The notes under the pieces are model-generated. The model did no database searches, was not told where the DNA came from, and saw only the letters and a program-made list of their open reading frames with translations. A DNA stretch of 64,000 bases from a virus. The translations under genes and the position numbers were made by a program. The stretch covers positions 1 to 64,000 of IMG/VR virus record IMGVR_UViG_3300025880_000012; one strand, 5' to 3'. Below, piece by piece: positions 1-6,412 of this stretch (position 1 is its first letter; each line of letters begins with the position of its first letter).

Positions 1-157
1 CAAGAATGAAATCATCTTCTGCTCTAACTACTACGTCAGAGCAAATTCCGCCTTCGTAGTAACCCTTGCCTGTATCGAATGAGCAAAAAACATTTACAAC
101 GTTAGAGTCGACGTAATCGACTTGATCAATTTTTAAGTTATCTATTGTTAAGTTCAT
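1..157 (-). CDS. Hypothetical protein, 5' part only
   Basis: A leftward reading frame starts at an ATG whose complement lies at 155-157 and stays open for 52 codons to the window edge. The visible protein begins MNLTIDNLKIDQVDYVDS and contains two Cys residues and several acidic residues. I do not recognise the family. The frame is continuously open and begins just inside a long intergenic region, so it is divergent from the gene at 475. That arrangement makes it likely to be real. The C-terminus and total length are outside the window. Confidence 0.6.
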   Translation of the reverse strand, partial: MNLTIDNLKIDQVDYVDSNVVNVFCSFDTGKGYYEGGICSDVVVRAEDDFIL

Positions 158-266
158 ATATACAAGGTAAGGCAAAAAAGAGCTGACGTCAAACTTATTG
201 GCGTTTATTTTAAAGAAAGTTATTCACAAAACACCCACCCTATTAGTTAGAAAAATACGAATAAAC

Positions 267-297
267 TTGACACAGATAGCCCGGGGGGTGGTATATA
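267..297 (+). promoter_or_regulatory. Sigma-70-like promoter candidate
   Basis: TTGACA at 267-272 is the exact bacterial -35 consensus, and a TATATA at 292-297 could serve as the -10 element. The 19-base spacer is longer than the ideal 17, so activity is uncertain. It would transcribe rightward toward the small genes from 475. It is unlike the GTGTA motif found in front of most other units. Confidence 0.4.
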
Positions 298-456
298 TCA
301 ATATCCCCTATAAATTCAAATCAATTCAAATTATATGTATAAAAAAAACAACCCACCCCATTAATGAGAAATAAATTAAATTCAATTAATTAAGGGAATT
401 AGAAAAAGCAAAAAAAATCCGAACCCATGTTATTTCTGGGGGTTGGCGGCGAAATC

Positions 457-474
457 AGTGTATTTATTAGTACA
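457..474 (+). promoter_or_regulatory. GTGTA start-proximal motif
   Basis: AGTGTATTTATTAGTACA ends directly at the ATG at 475. It matches the motif found 15-18 nt before many starts in this window. Its position is the main reason to prefer the ATG at 475 over the upstream ATG at 427. Confidence 0.5.
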
Positions 475-717
475 ATGAACTCAATTATATCAGTGTGTGA
501 AGAATACAGCGACAATGTATGGTATTCTGAATTTGATGAGTATTCTATGCCTACAAAAATAGCAATAGAAATTGAAAAAAAGTACAAATTTAACTTTTTA
601 AAAACCGTACTCCGACATGGGTACATATTAGGTGGCATGCGAAGAAAAGATGAGAATTATTCTATTCTTCAATTAGAAAAGTCAGAAAAGCCAATAATAT
701 TGTCTGATTTGATATAA
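475..717 (+). CDS. Hypothetical small acidic protein
   Basis: An 80-residue protein beginning MNSIISVCEEYSDNVWY. The frame is open from an ATG at 427, but I chose the ATG at 475 because the GTGTA motif lies immediately before it, with the same spacing as in front of phoH and other genes. The upstream 16 codons would also read through an unusually G-rich stretch. No domain is recognised, and no membrane segment or signal peptide is visible. It sits first in a short rightward group with the next small gene and a J-domain gene, so it may be a small regulatory or host-interaction protein; that is a guess from position. Confidence 0.55.
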   Translation: MNSIISVCEEYSDNVWYSEFDEYSMPTKIAIEIEKKYKFNFLKTVLRHGYILGGMRRKDENYSILQLEKSEKPIILSDLI

Positions 718-729
718 ATTAAATTTAAA

Positions 730-936
730 ATGAGCGAGAGAGAATGCGCTGAAGGTTCGGCGCACAATACACAATTATGTTGGGTACATACTAAATGGGG
801 CAGGCATCAAGCTAGGGTATTAATGGAAACAATACAAACAGAAGGTCATTATGTTATTGTACAAATGATAAACAATGCTTTTGAATTAGAAGAGTCACTA
901 AAGGTATTTACAATAGATCAAATAGAATATATTTAA
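730..936 (+). CDS. Hypothetical small protein
   Basis: A 68-residue frame starting 12 bases after the preceding stop. The second half (VIVQMINNAFELEESLKVFTI) looks like a small beta-alpha fold with a regular hydrophobic pattern. The first 25 residues are less protein-like, so a later start is possible. There is no clear ribosome site and no GTGTA motif, so translation would depend on the gene before it. The family is not recognised. Its position between a motif-led small gene and a J-domain gene supports it being coding. Confidence 0.45.
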   Translation: MSERECAEGSAHNTQLCWVHTKWGRHQARVLMETIQTEGHYVIVQMINNAFELEESLKVFTIDQIEYI

Positions 937-968
937 AATAAATTTCGGGGCATTATAATAATATACAT

Positions 969-1511
969 ATGTCTACATACAAAAAGAATAGATACTACAA
1001 ACTAAGAAGAGAATGGAAAGAAAGTAAAGAAGAATACAATAATATTAATGAATTATACAAAGGAATTGAAAAACAATTTATAATTAATATAATTAAATTT
1101 TGCGAAGATCACAAATTGGCGAATCCATTTACCGAATCGTCTCCTGAAGCTCAAAATGTTGGCGGCGATGTAATTTCTTCTTCTTTTAAATCACTATATC
1201 GAAAGATAGCAGTACGTACCCATCCAGACAAAAACAAAAACAAACCAAATGCGCGCGACATATATGAATCAGCAACTATAGCCAAGAAAGAAGGAAATTT
1301 ACAGGAGCTTCTCGACGCTGGTAAAAAGGTAGACATTAAATTAAAAGCAAATGAATTAAACTTAGACGAATTAGATCTACTTGAATCTAATGTAAATGAA
1401 TTAAAAATTAAAATAAACAAAATTAAAAATAGTTATCCTTGGGTTTGGTTTCATTCTAATCCAAGTAAAAGAAATATGATTTTTTATAATTTTATTGAAT
1501 CTTCATCTTAA
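969..1511 (+). CDS. J-domain protein (DnaJ-like), paralogue A
   Basis: A 180-residue protein with a J-domain core. Around residues 73-110, FKSLYRKIAVRTHPDK carries the invariant HPD tripeptide (85-87), which in the J-domain family stimulates the ATPase of Hsp70/DnaK. About 70 charged helical residues precede it, and a coiled segment follows (130-160). There are no zinc-binding CxxCxGxG repeats, so it is not a full DnaJ. It is paralogous to the protein at 36651-37307: both have an F-I-x-x-I/M helix ending in Cys and a PF motif before the J core, and both end in an aromatic W-x-W/Y segment. A role in recruiting host DnaK to virion assembly or replication is inferred. Confidence 0.8.
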   Translation: MSTYKKNRYYKLRREWKESKEEYNNINELYKGIEKQFIINIIKFCEDHKLANPFTESSPEAQNVGGDVISSSFKSLYRKIAVRTHPDKNKNKPNARDIYESATIAKKEGNLQELLDAGKKVDIKLKANELNLDELDLLESNVNELKIKINKIKNSYPWVWFHSNPSKRNMIFYNFIESSS

Positions 1512-1593
1512 TATAATGAAATGTAATAAAAATACGAATTCTGAAATTTTGAGGAATTTCGTGTTGAAAACTTCTACTACTTTACTATAATAT

Positions 1594-1610
1594 AGTGTAT
1601 AACTTACTAC
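1594..1610 (+). promoter_or_regulatory. GTGTA start-proximal motif
   Basis: AGTGTATAACTTACTAC lies directly before the phoH ATG. No Shine-Dalgarno sequence is visible. The TATAAC inside it would place a transcription start at or next to the ATG. The preceding 99-bp gap also contains a weak GAAATT/AATTTC inverted repeat near 1541-1558. Confidence 0.6.
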
Positions 1611-2312
1611 ATGCCAAAGAAAAAAACTGACTTACAAATCGGGCAGTTTAAATCAAAGATTGTTGTTAAAAATATTGGTTTAACTGAAAAGCAAAAGTCG
1701 CTTGTGCGATTAGGGCTAGATGACAATAACAAAGTAATATTTATTACTGGACCAGCAGGTTCAACTAAAACATTTATGGCTGTTTATTGTGCTCTTAAAA
1801 AATTAAAACAAAATGATGAGTTGGATCTAATGTATGTTAGGACCGTCATCGAGAGTGCTGATAAAGGGCTTGGAGCTCTACCAGGAGATATAGATGAAAA
1901 GTTTAACCCTTATATGGCTCCACTGGATGATAAATTAAGGGAATTACTACCTTCTGGGACAGGAATTAGGCAGGAGTTAATTCAAAGCAAAAGAGCTCAG
2001 GCTATGCCTGTTAATTTCTTAAGAGGAGCTAGTTGGAACAATAAGATTGTTATTGCTGATGAAGCTCAAAACTTCACACGCCAAGAACTAACAACTTTAA
2101 TGACTAGGTTAGGAGAAACTAGCCAATTATTTATTTGTGGAGATTACATGCAGAGCGATATCAATGGAAAAAGCGGATTCAAGGGTATGTTTGACTTGTT
2201 TGACGATCAAGAAAGTGTAGAAAGAGGAATTCACTGTTTTTCATTTGGTATTGAAGATATCAAGAGAAGTCAAATCTTAAAATACATTATTAAGAAAATC
2301 AATAAAAAATAG
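1611..2312 (+). CDS. phoH: PhoH-family P-loop ATPase
   Basis: A 233-residue PhoH-like ATPase. The Walker A loop is GPAGSTKT (about residues 46-53), in which the usual Gly before Lys is Thr. The Walker B strand is IVIADEAQNFT, and a RTVIESADKGLGALPG segment and a sensor-like ICGDYMQSD follow, all characteristic of the family. Phage PhoH proteins are common in aquatic phages. Their role is not settled; RNA metabolism has been suggested, and regulation by phosphate is known for the E. coli protein only. The length is normal for a phage PhoH without extra RNA-binding domains. It opens the long rightward region and is preceded by a GTGTA motif; the next gene starts 15 bases after its stop. Confidence 0.92.
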   Translation: MPKKKTDLQIGQFKSKIVVKNIGLTEKQKSLVRLGLDDNNKVIFITGPAGSTKTFMAVYCALKKLKQNDELDLMYVRTVIESADKGLGALPGDIDEKFNPYMAPLDDKLRELLPSGTGIRQELIQSKRAQAMPVNFLRGASWNNKIVIADEAQNFTRQELTTLMTRLGETSQLFICGDYMQSDINGKSGFKGMFDLFDDQESVERGIHCFSFGIEDIKRSQILKYIIKKINKK

Positions 2313-2327
2313 TGTAACCACTATATC
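2311..2327 (+). promoter_or_regulatory. GTGTA start-proximal motif
   Basis: AGTGTAACCACTATATC begins inside the phoH stop codon and ends at the ATG of the fibre gene at 2328. Same spacing (17 nt) as in front of phoH. Confidence 0.55.
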
Positions 2328-3674
2328 ATGGCAAAAATATTTTTTAACGACAAACAATCAGGAGATAGTCTTACGGCGACCAATGTTAACGACATTAAGG
2401 ACGTAATCAATACAAACGCTGATCAATTAGAGTCGGACATATCTAGCTTACACTTGCAAGATAGTGCAAGCAGTTCATCCACTACAGCAGAATCTATAAG
2501 TAATGGAACTGTTAGTGGTTATTACGACAATAACGATCAATTTAGGTACAATCACCATATCATTCCAGAATCTAATGCTAATTTTGACATTGGTAATGCA
2601 GAATATAAAGTTAGACATTTATTTTTGTCAGATAATTCTTTATGGGTTGGAGATAATAACAAAATTACCATTGGTGCAGATGGAAGTATTAATAATGCAC
2701 GTATAGATAGAAACATAGTACCACCATACATTCAAACACTGCTTGACGACAATGCAGAAGAGATCTATGAATCAATCAAGGCTCCTAACGGCATTCAGGA
2801 ATTCGCACTGGTTTCAGCTATTTCTCCTGAAATGTACTTAAAGTATGCTCAACAATACAATAATGATGTAACTATTGACGACATTTATCCACCAGAAGGA
2901 ACAGCTAATTACGACAAAACTCAATGGAGTGTTAATGCGAGCATGATTCCATTTAAGAAAACAAATGCACTTAAAATCTCAAGTTACACACCATCATCAC
3001 CAGCTAGTAATACTATATATTTCGAATTAGACTTGGATAAAAGCTCTAGTTTTTATCTGGAGTTAAACGACAACACAAAACACCAAATACATTTTAAAAT
3101 TAAGGCATTAAATATAACAGAAAATTATGATTTTAATATTCATTTAAAACCTACAAACAATTTTACCAATTTCACACAAACTCCAACAGTTCGTTTTAGT
3201 TTAGGTGATAGCAGTTCATACAATATAAAACATTATGAGAAATTAACTTCAGATAGTTTAGATGTAAATGGAGATCCAGATTACCTTGCCGCAACAGATT
3301 TAATGATTGATGCAAAAATCTTTTTCGTTTCTACATCAAGCGGAACGATAGTAATGAACGAACCTGAAGTCAGTAATGGATTCACAGATGCATATGACTC
3401 TAATGGAAATAAATATCGAGCTGGAGGAATGGAAAATTATAACTTATGGGGCGCAAACCCACCCACCGCACCAATATACGCATACGATAATAACGGAATA
3501 ATTAGCTTTGTTGATGCAATGACCTTTAGTCCTATCGATTTATCTAATATTACAATTAATAATGTTGACCCTGAAGGTTATGTAACTTCTTTTGATTACT
3601 CAGTGACAGAAAAAAGAGTTAATTCTATACTAAACTTTAATAGTTTTGGTAGCGAAGTTAATAAATATTGGTAG
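2328..3674 (+). CDS. Tail fibre or appendage protein
   Basis: A 448-residue structural protein. The N-terminus MAKIFFNDKQSGDSL resembles the MAKIFSTEK starts of the minus-strand proteins at 37377 and 38418. It also has one copy of their coiled unit (QLESDISSLHLQDSA, about 33-47). Around residues 84-120, NFDIGNAEYKVRHLFLSDNS followed by a glycine-rich strand is the iG-x-x-xYK-F/V-R-x-L-L/Y-L-S-x-x-S pattern seen in many phage fibres. The rest is beta-rich with many Ser, Asn and Thr. It probably belongs to the same adhesion apparatus as the other fibre genes. Receptor and enzymatic activity cannot be read from the sequence. Confidence 0.7.
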   Translation: MAKIFFNDKQSGDSLTATNVNDIKDVINTNADQLESDISSLHLQDSASSSSTTAESISNGTVSGYYDNNDQFRYNHHIIPESNANFDIGNAEYKVRHLFLSDNSLWVGDNNKITIGADGSINNARIDRNIVPPYIQTLLDDNAEEIYESIKAPNGIQEFALVSAISPEMYLKYAQQYNNDVTIDDIYPPEGTANYDKTQWSVNASMIPFKKTNALKISSYTPSSPASNTIYFELDLDKSSSFYLELNDNTKHQIHFKIKALNITENYDFNIHLKPTNNFTNFTQTPTVRFSLGDSSSYNIKHYEKLTSDSLDVNGDPDYLAATDLMIDAKIFFVSTSSGTIVMNEPEVSNGFTDAYDSNGNKYRAGGMENYNLWGANPPTAPIYAYDNNGIISFVDAMTFSPIDLSNITINNVDPEGYVTSFDYSVTEKRVNSILNFNSFGSEVNKYW

Positions 3675-4219
3675 TGGTTTTATCGAAAAAATATAATTTT
3701 TTAATATTAAACCCAGCAAAAACTGCCACAAAGGCCGTATTTACATATTATCAGTCAATTAATCAATCCGAGCAATATAAGCTAGGTTGGCATAGCGATG
3801 TAAATCACACAATACGGCAGTCTCAAAAATACAAGATAAACCTCAAAAACATTAAAAAATATTGTTTCATTAGGGGTCCGATAGATAGAGCAATATCTAT
3901 GTTTCATATGACTTATCAATATTACAGCCTAAGTGACCGAAAAAGTAAATTTAAGAACAGCCTGATGAGCGATAATATGTTGCCAATGGAAAAGTATTAC
4001 AAACACAATAACGAAATTTGGGCTGATGAGATTTTTAAATTCGAAGATCTAAAAAATAGCATAAAATTAATCAATCAAGCTCACAATATAGATTTGCCAG
4101 AATTCCAAGTAAGATCATCAGATTATGATGTGAATTATAAAGAATGGCTGGATGTTGAAACCATAAATTATATATGTGATAGAGAAAAAGAAACTTTCAA
4201 ACTAATCAATTCAATTTAA
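3674..4219 (+). CDS. Sulfotransferase-like protein
   Basis: A protein of about 181 residues. I place the start at the GTG at 3674, which overlaps the preceding TAG by one base; a TTG at 3668 is the alternative. The N-terminal NFLILNPAKTATKAVF fits the 5'-phosphosulfate binding loop of PAPS-dependent sulfotransferases. YCFIRGPIDRAISMFH fits the 3'-phosphate binding motif (R-x-P-x-x-R-x-x-S). A Trp-His pair (WHSD) follows the first motif, as in carbohydrate sulfotransferases. It is shorter than typical family members (about 250-300). Located between a fibre gene and lysis genes, it may sulfate a glycan on the virion or host. That target is inferred. Confidence 0.65.
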   Translation: MVLSKKYNFLILNPAKTATKAVFTYYQSINQSEQYKLGWHSDVNHTIRQSQKYKINLKNIKKYCFIRGPIDRAISMFHMTYQYYSLSDRKSKFKNSLMSDNMLPMEKYYKHNNEIWADEIFKFEDLKNSIKLINQAHNIDLPEFQVRSSDYDVNYKEWLDVETINYICDREKETFKLINSI

Positions 4220-4233
4220 GTGTATAACATTAT
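4219..4233 (+). promoter_or_regulatory. GTGTA start-proximal motif
   Basis: AGTGTATAACATTAT starts at the last base of the preceding stop codon and ends at the ATG at 4234. It is one of the clearest matches, with TATAAC five bases before the start codon. Confidence 0.6.
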
Positions 4234-4668
4234 ATGTTTGGGAGTATAATGAATACAGTTATTGGCGCGGGTATTAAAGTCGGAGCTAATTTAATTAACT
4301 TTTGGTTAGAGCAAAAAAAACAAGACCAAATGCTACTTGCGGCCCGAGATAATGAAATGTTAAAAGCTCTCATTGAAAACCAAAACAAAAGGGCTGATGA
4401 TCCGTTTGTGAAAGTAACAAGGCGTATATTATTTATGAGCATTACATTTACTATGTGTTTTTTAATGATATATTACGCAATGAATCCACATATTACATAT
4501 GATGTTTTAATGCCAAAAGGTGATAACTCAAAATATGGATTATTTGCTTGGGTATTTGGAGGTGAAAGTTGGACTCAAGTGGAACTTACAGGAGGATTAA
4601 TGTTGGCTTCATTTATGGATTTATGCTTTATGGTTATAGGTTTTTATGCAATTCCATCTAAAAAATGA
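4234..4668 (+). CDS. Holin-like membrane protein
   Basis: A 144-residue protein. It has an amphipathic N-terminal helix (about 1-25), a charged linker (27-60) and two strong hydrophobic segments near 67-86 and 118-139, separated by a polar loop containing GESWTQVELTGG. Size, topology and position directly before a small lipoprotein fit a phage holin or related inner-membrane protein. No endolysin is visible in this window, so a complete lysis cassette is not proven. The next gene overlaps its last four bases (ATGA), indicating translational coupling. It could also be a structural membrane-associated protein, since similar two-segment proteins occur near tail genes. Confidence 0.5.
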   Translation: MFGSIMNTVIGAGIKVGANLINFWLEQKKQDQMLLAARDNEMLKALIENQNKRADDPFVKVTRRILFMSITFTMCFLMIYYAMNPHITYDVLMPKGDNSKYGLFAWVFGGESWTQVELTGGLMLASFMDLCFMVIGFYAIPSKK

Positions 4669-4964
4669 ATAAATTTATAATATATTTATTTTCGTTATTA
4701 TTAACTCTAGGATGTGTTAATAAGTTAAGTGTAAAAAATAAGAACAAACCCGTTTCAACAGAAATTGTATCTTTTGATGTAGTAGATATTGATGAAGATG
4801 GAGCAATTTCAGAAAAAGAATTTAATCGAGCAAAAACAAATAGCTCAATCAATTATAAGGATCCAATGTGGTCAATGTATAGCATCATAGGAATGGTTGG
4901 AGGGTTATTGGTTTTATCGAGCATATTACAATTTAAAAGGAAAAATAAAGATGTCAGAAATTAA
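4665..4964 (+). CDS. EF-hand lipoprotein with C-terminal membrane segment (u-spanin-like)
   Basis: A 99-residue protein. The N-terminus is a lipoprotein signal ending LTLGC (Cys17). Residues 41-52, DIDEDGAISEKE, form a complete canonical EF-hand calcium loop (D-x-D-x-D-G-x-I-S-x-x-E). Residues 71-89 are a hydrophobic segment followed by KRKNK, which would place the C-terminus in the cytoplasm. A lipobox plus C-terminal membrane helix is the layout of unimolecular spanins, which fuse inner and outer membranes at lysis. The periplasmic part here is only about 50 residues, short for that role. It overlaps the holin-like gene by four bases. The calcium site is seen in sequence; the spanin role is inferred. 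Confidence 0.55.
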   Translation: MNKFIIYLFSLLLTLGCVNKLSVKNKNKPVSTEIVSFDVVDIDEDGAISEKEFNRAKTNSSINYKDPMWSMYSIIGMVGGLLVLSSILQFKRKNKDVRN

Positions 4965-5340
4965 TTTAAAAATAGGAGATACATCAGTATTAGATGTAAC
5001 AGTTTATAGGAATGATGAACCTTTAGACTTAAAAGATTATTTGGTTTTATTTACAGTCAAGAAACCATTTTTTGGATCGATTGGAATGAATAATCCAGAT
5101 GACACAAAAGCTATATTAACCAAAAATAGTGATATTGATAGTTCTGGAGGAATAGAGAAATATGGATTGGGGAATGTGAGAATAATTTTAGGAAGTTTAG
5201 ACACCAAGAATATAATCGATGGAGCTTACGAATATGATCTACAAATTTCAAAACCAGCAGAACAAGACACTGTAATTACAGTGGATTCTGGTAATATAAA
5301 TTTTTCAAAAGAGATCACGACACGTAATGCTCCGCTATGA
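4951..5340 (+). CDS. BppU-like N-terminal domain protein, possible baseplate/fibre component
   Basis: A 129-residue protein. I chose the ATG at 4951 rather than the ATG at 4897, because AAAAGG lies a little before it and the upstream codons merely overlap the preceding gene. The sequence LKIGDTSVLDVTVYRNDEPLDL, a later GLGNVRIILG and GAYEYDLQI fit the Ig-like fold of BppU N-terminal domains, which attach fibres or act as upper baseplate proteins in Gram-positive phages. The match is by pattern only. It overlaps the previous gene by 14 bases and the next by four, so it is co-translated with both. It may attach fibres to the tail. Confidence 0.5.
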   Translation: MSEINLKIGDTSVLDVTVYRNDEPLDLKDYLVLFTVKKPFFGSIGMNNPDDTKAILTKNSDIDSSGGIEKYGLGNVRIILGSLDTKNIIDGAYEYDLQISKPAEQDTVITVDSGNINFSKEITTRNAPL

Positions 5341-5639
5341 CCACTTGCAAATATTCAGTCAAATTAAATAGTGTAAAAACTATATTTTGCGACAGTAACT
5401 TTATATCCAATGAATTGGGTGAAAAAATTGTATTTGATAATATGGAATTCAATTTCAAACAACATGATTATATTGTGGATCAAGAATTATTAGGTTGCGA
5501 AGTTTCTGATAAATCTGAATATCATGCGACAATTAATCAAATAATAACCAATAAAAATAAAGACATAAATAATGCTAGCGAAGTTTATTCTGCAACATTT
5601 AATAAAAATGTGTATAGTGCTACTATTAAATGCGGTTAA
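5337..5639 (+). CDS. Hypothetical protein
   Basis: A 100-residue protein overlapping the BppU-like gene by four bases (ATGA). It contains five Cys residues spread along the chain, including one three residues from the N-terminal Thr pair and one second from the C-terminus. The last third is Asn- and Thr-rich with two YSAT-F/I-N/K repeats (EVYSATFNKNVYSATIK). No family recognised. Coupled translation with its neighbour suggests a small structural partner. Confidence 0.55.
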   Translation: MTTCKYSVKLNSVKTIFCDSNFISNELGEKIVFDNMEFNFKQHDYIVDQELLGCEVSDKSEYHATINQIITNKNKDINNASEVYSATFNKNVYSATIKCG

Positions 5640-5642
5640 TTA

Positions 5643-5658
5643 AGTGTAATATAATATA
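5643..5658 (+). promoter_or_regulatory. GTGTA start-proximal motif
   Basis: AGTGTAATATAATATA follows the preceding stop and ends at the ATG at 5659. No Shine-Dalgarno sequence is visible. Confidence 0.55.
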
Positions 5659-6411
5659 ATGCCTACAAAACGTCCAGATCAATTACCAGAAGGAGAAGAT
5701 TTCGACTTTGATGATATCTTGATGGTTGAGAAAGATCCTGATTCACCGGATCGTAAATTATATAAAACTACATTACGTGAATTAATGGAAGCAGCTCTAA
5801 AAATTGACTCAGAAAGAATGGGCAGTAATGCAATTGTAGGCACTCAATCGCAATTTGATTGGTTGATAGAGCAAATGAACAAAATTCAAGAAAGCAATAT
5901 CACTAATGTTGACAGTTACGAAAACTACGATTCACCCACCAAGGAACTTGAAGAATCTTATGTAACTCCAACTCCGACCCCTACACCCAGCATAACCCCA
6001 ACAGTCTCAGCGACACCAGCAGACCCCAATCAACCCAAACCAAGTCCCTCGGTAACTCCAACTCCTACAGCTACACCTCGACCTGCTACCATATCTCGAC
6101 AAATTACTATAGAAGGTCGACAAAATGTGATTATACCTTTACCTGAGGAGCATAAACCAGAAAAATATGGTTACAACACTTGGTCTATAAAAGCTGGGCA
6201 GGATACAGACAATATTTATTTTAATTATTTTGGAGTATTTCCTGATTTATTTAGACCTAGCGCAATTGGCGAAAAATTAATGTCTTTCATTCAAATTGAT
6301 CAAGGTTTTTTTAGAGCTGAAGTTGGATTAATAGATTCTATTGGTAATTTAAATAGTACTCAAGGCTTAACTAGTGGCAGCGACATTACATTTACAATAA
6401 TTTATTCATAA
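5659..6411 (+). CDS. Structural protein with Pro/Thr-rich linker
   Basis: A 250-residue protein in three parts. Residues 1-90 are acidic and start MPTKRPDQLPEGEDFDFDDI, a form often seen at virion attachment ends of fibres. Residues about 108-150 are a Pro/Thr/Ser linker of TPTPSITPT type. Residues 155-250 form a beta-rich C-terminal domain with an initial RQITIEGRQNVIIPLP strand. The same kind of Pro/Thr linker is present in the genes at 20488 and 44568. The following gene starts two bases after its stop. It is probably a small fibre or adaptor between tail and adhesins. Confidence 0.6.
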   Translation: MPTKRPDQLPEGEDFDFDDILMVEKDPDSPDRKLYKTTLRELMEAALKIDSERMGSNAIVGTQSQFDWLIEQMNKIQESNITNVDSYENYDSPTKELEESYVTPTPTPTPSITPTVSATPADPNQPKPSPSVTPTPTATPRPATISRQITIEGRQNVIIPLPEEHKPEKYGYNTWSIKAGQDTDNIYFNYFGVFPDLFRPSAIGEKLMSFIQIDQGFFRAEVGLIDSIGNLNSTQGLTSGSDITFTIIYS

Positions 6412-6412
6412 A

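Larger units (their letters stand above)
158..474. other. Divergent intergenic region with candidate promoters
   Basis: This stretch of 317 bases has no convincing gene and separates two divergently read genes. It holds a perfect -35 hexamer TTGACA at 267-272 followed 19 bases later by TATATA. There is a G-run at 283-288. Two imperfect copies of a segment containing CCCACCC, followed by TATTAG or CATTAA, lie near 228-255 and 348-375. A TATGTATAAA-like element lies near 333-342. A control region for both flanking units is the simplest reading. An origin function cannot be argued from these features alone. Confidence 0.5.

Noticed and set aside
427-474. Upstream ATG at 427 as start of the first small gene
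   Set aside because: The GTGTA motif and its spacing point to the ATG at 475; the extra codons read a G-rich control stretch.
4897-4950. ATG at 4897 as start of the BppU-like gene
   Set aside because: It lies deep inside the EF-hand lipoprotein gene. The ATG at 4951 has a purine-rich ribosome site and starts at the conserved domain.
4234-4964. A full lysis cassette with endolysin
   Set aside because: Only holin-like and spanin-like candidates are visible; no lysozyme, amidase or transglycosylase gene is adjacent. The NlpC/P60 domain in the gpK-like protein is a tail component.
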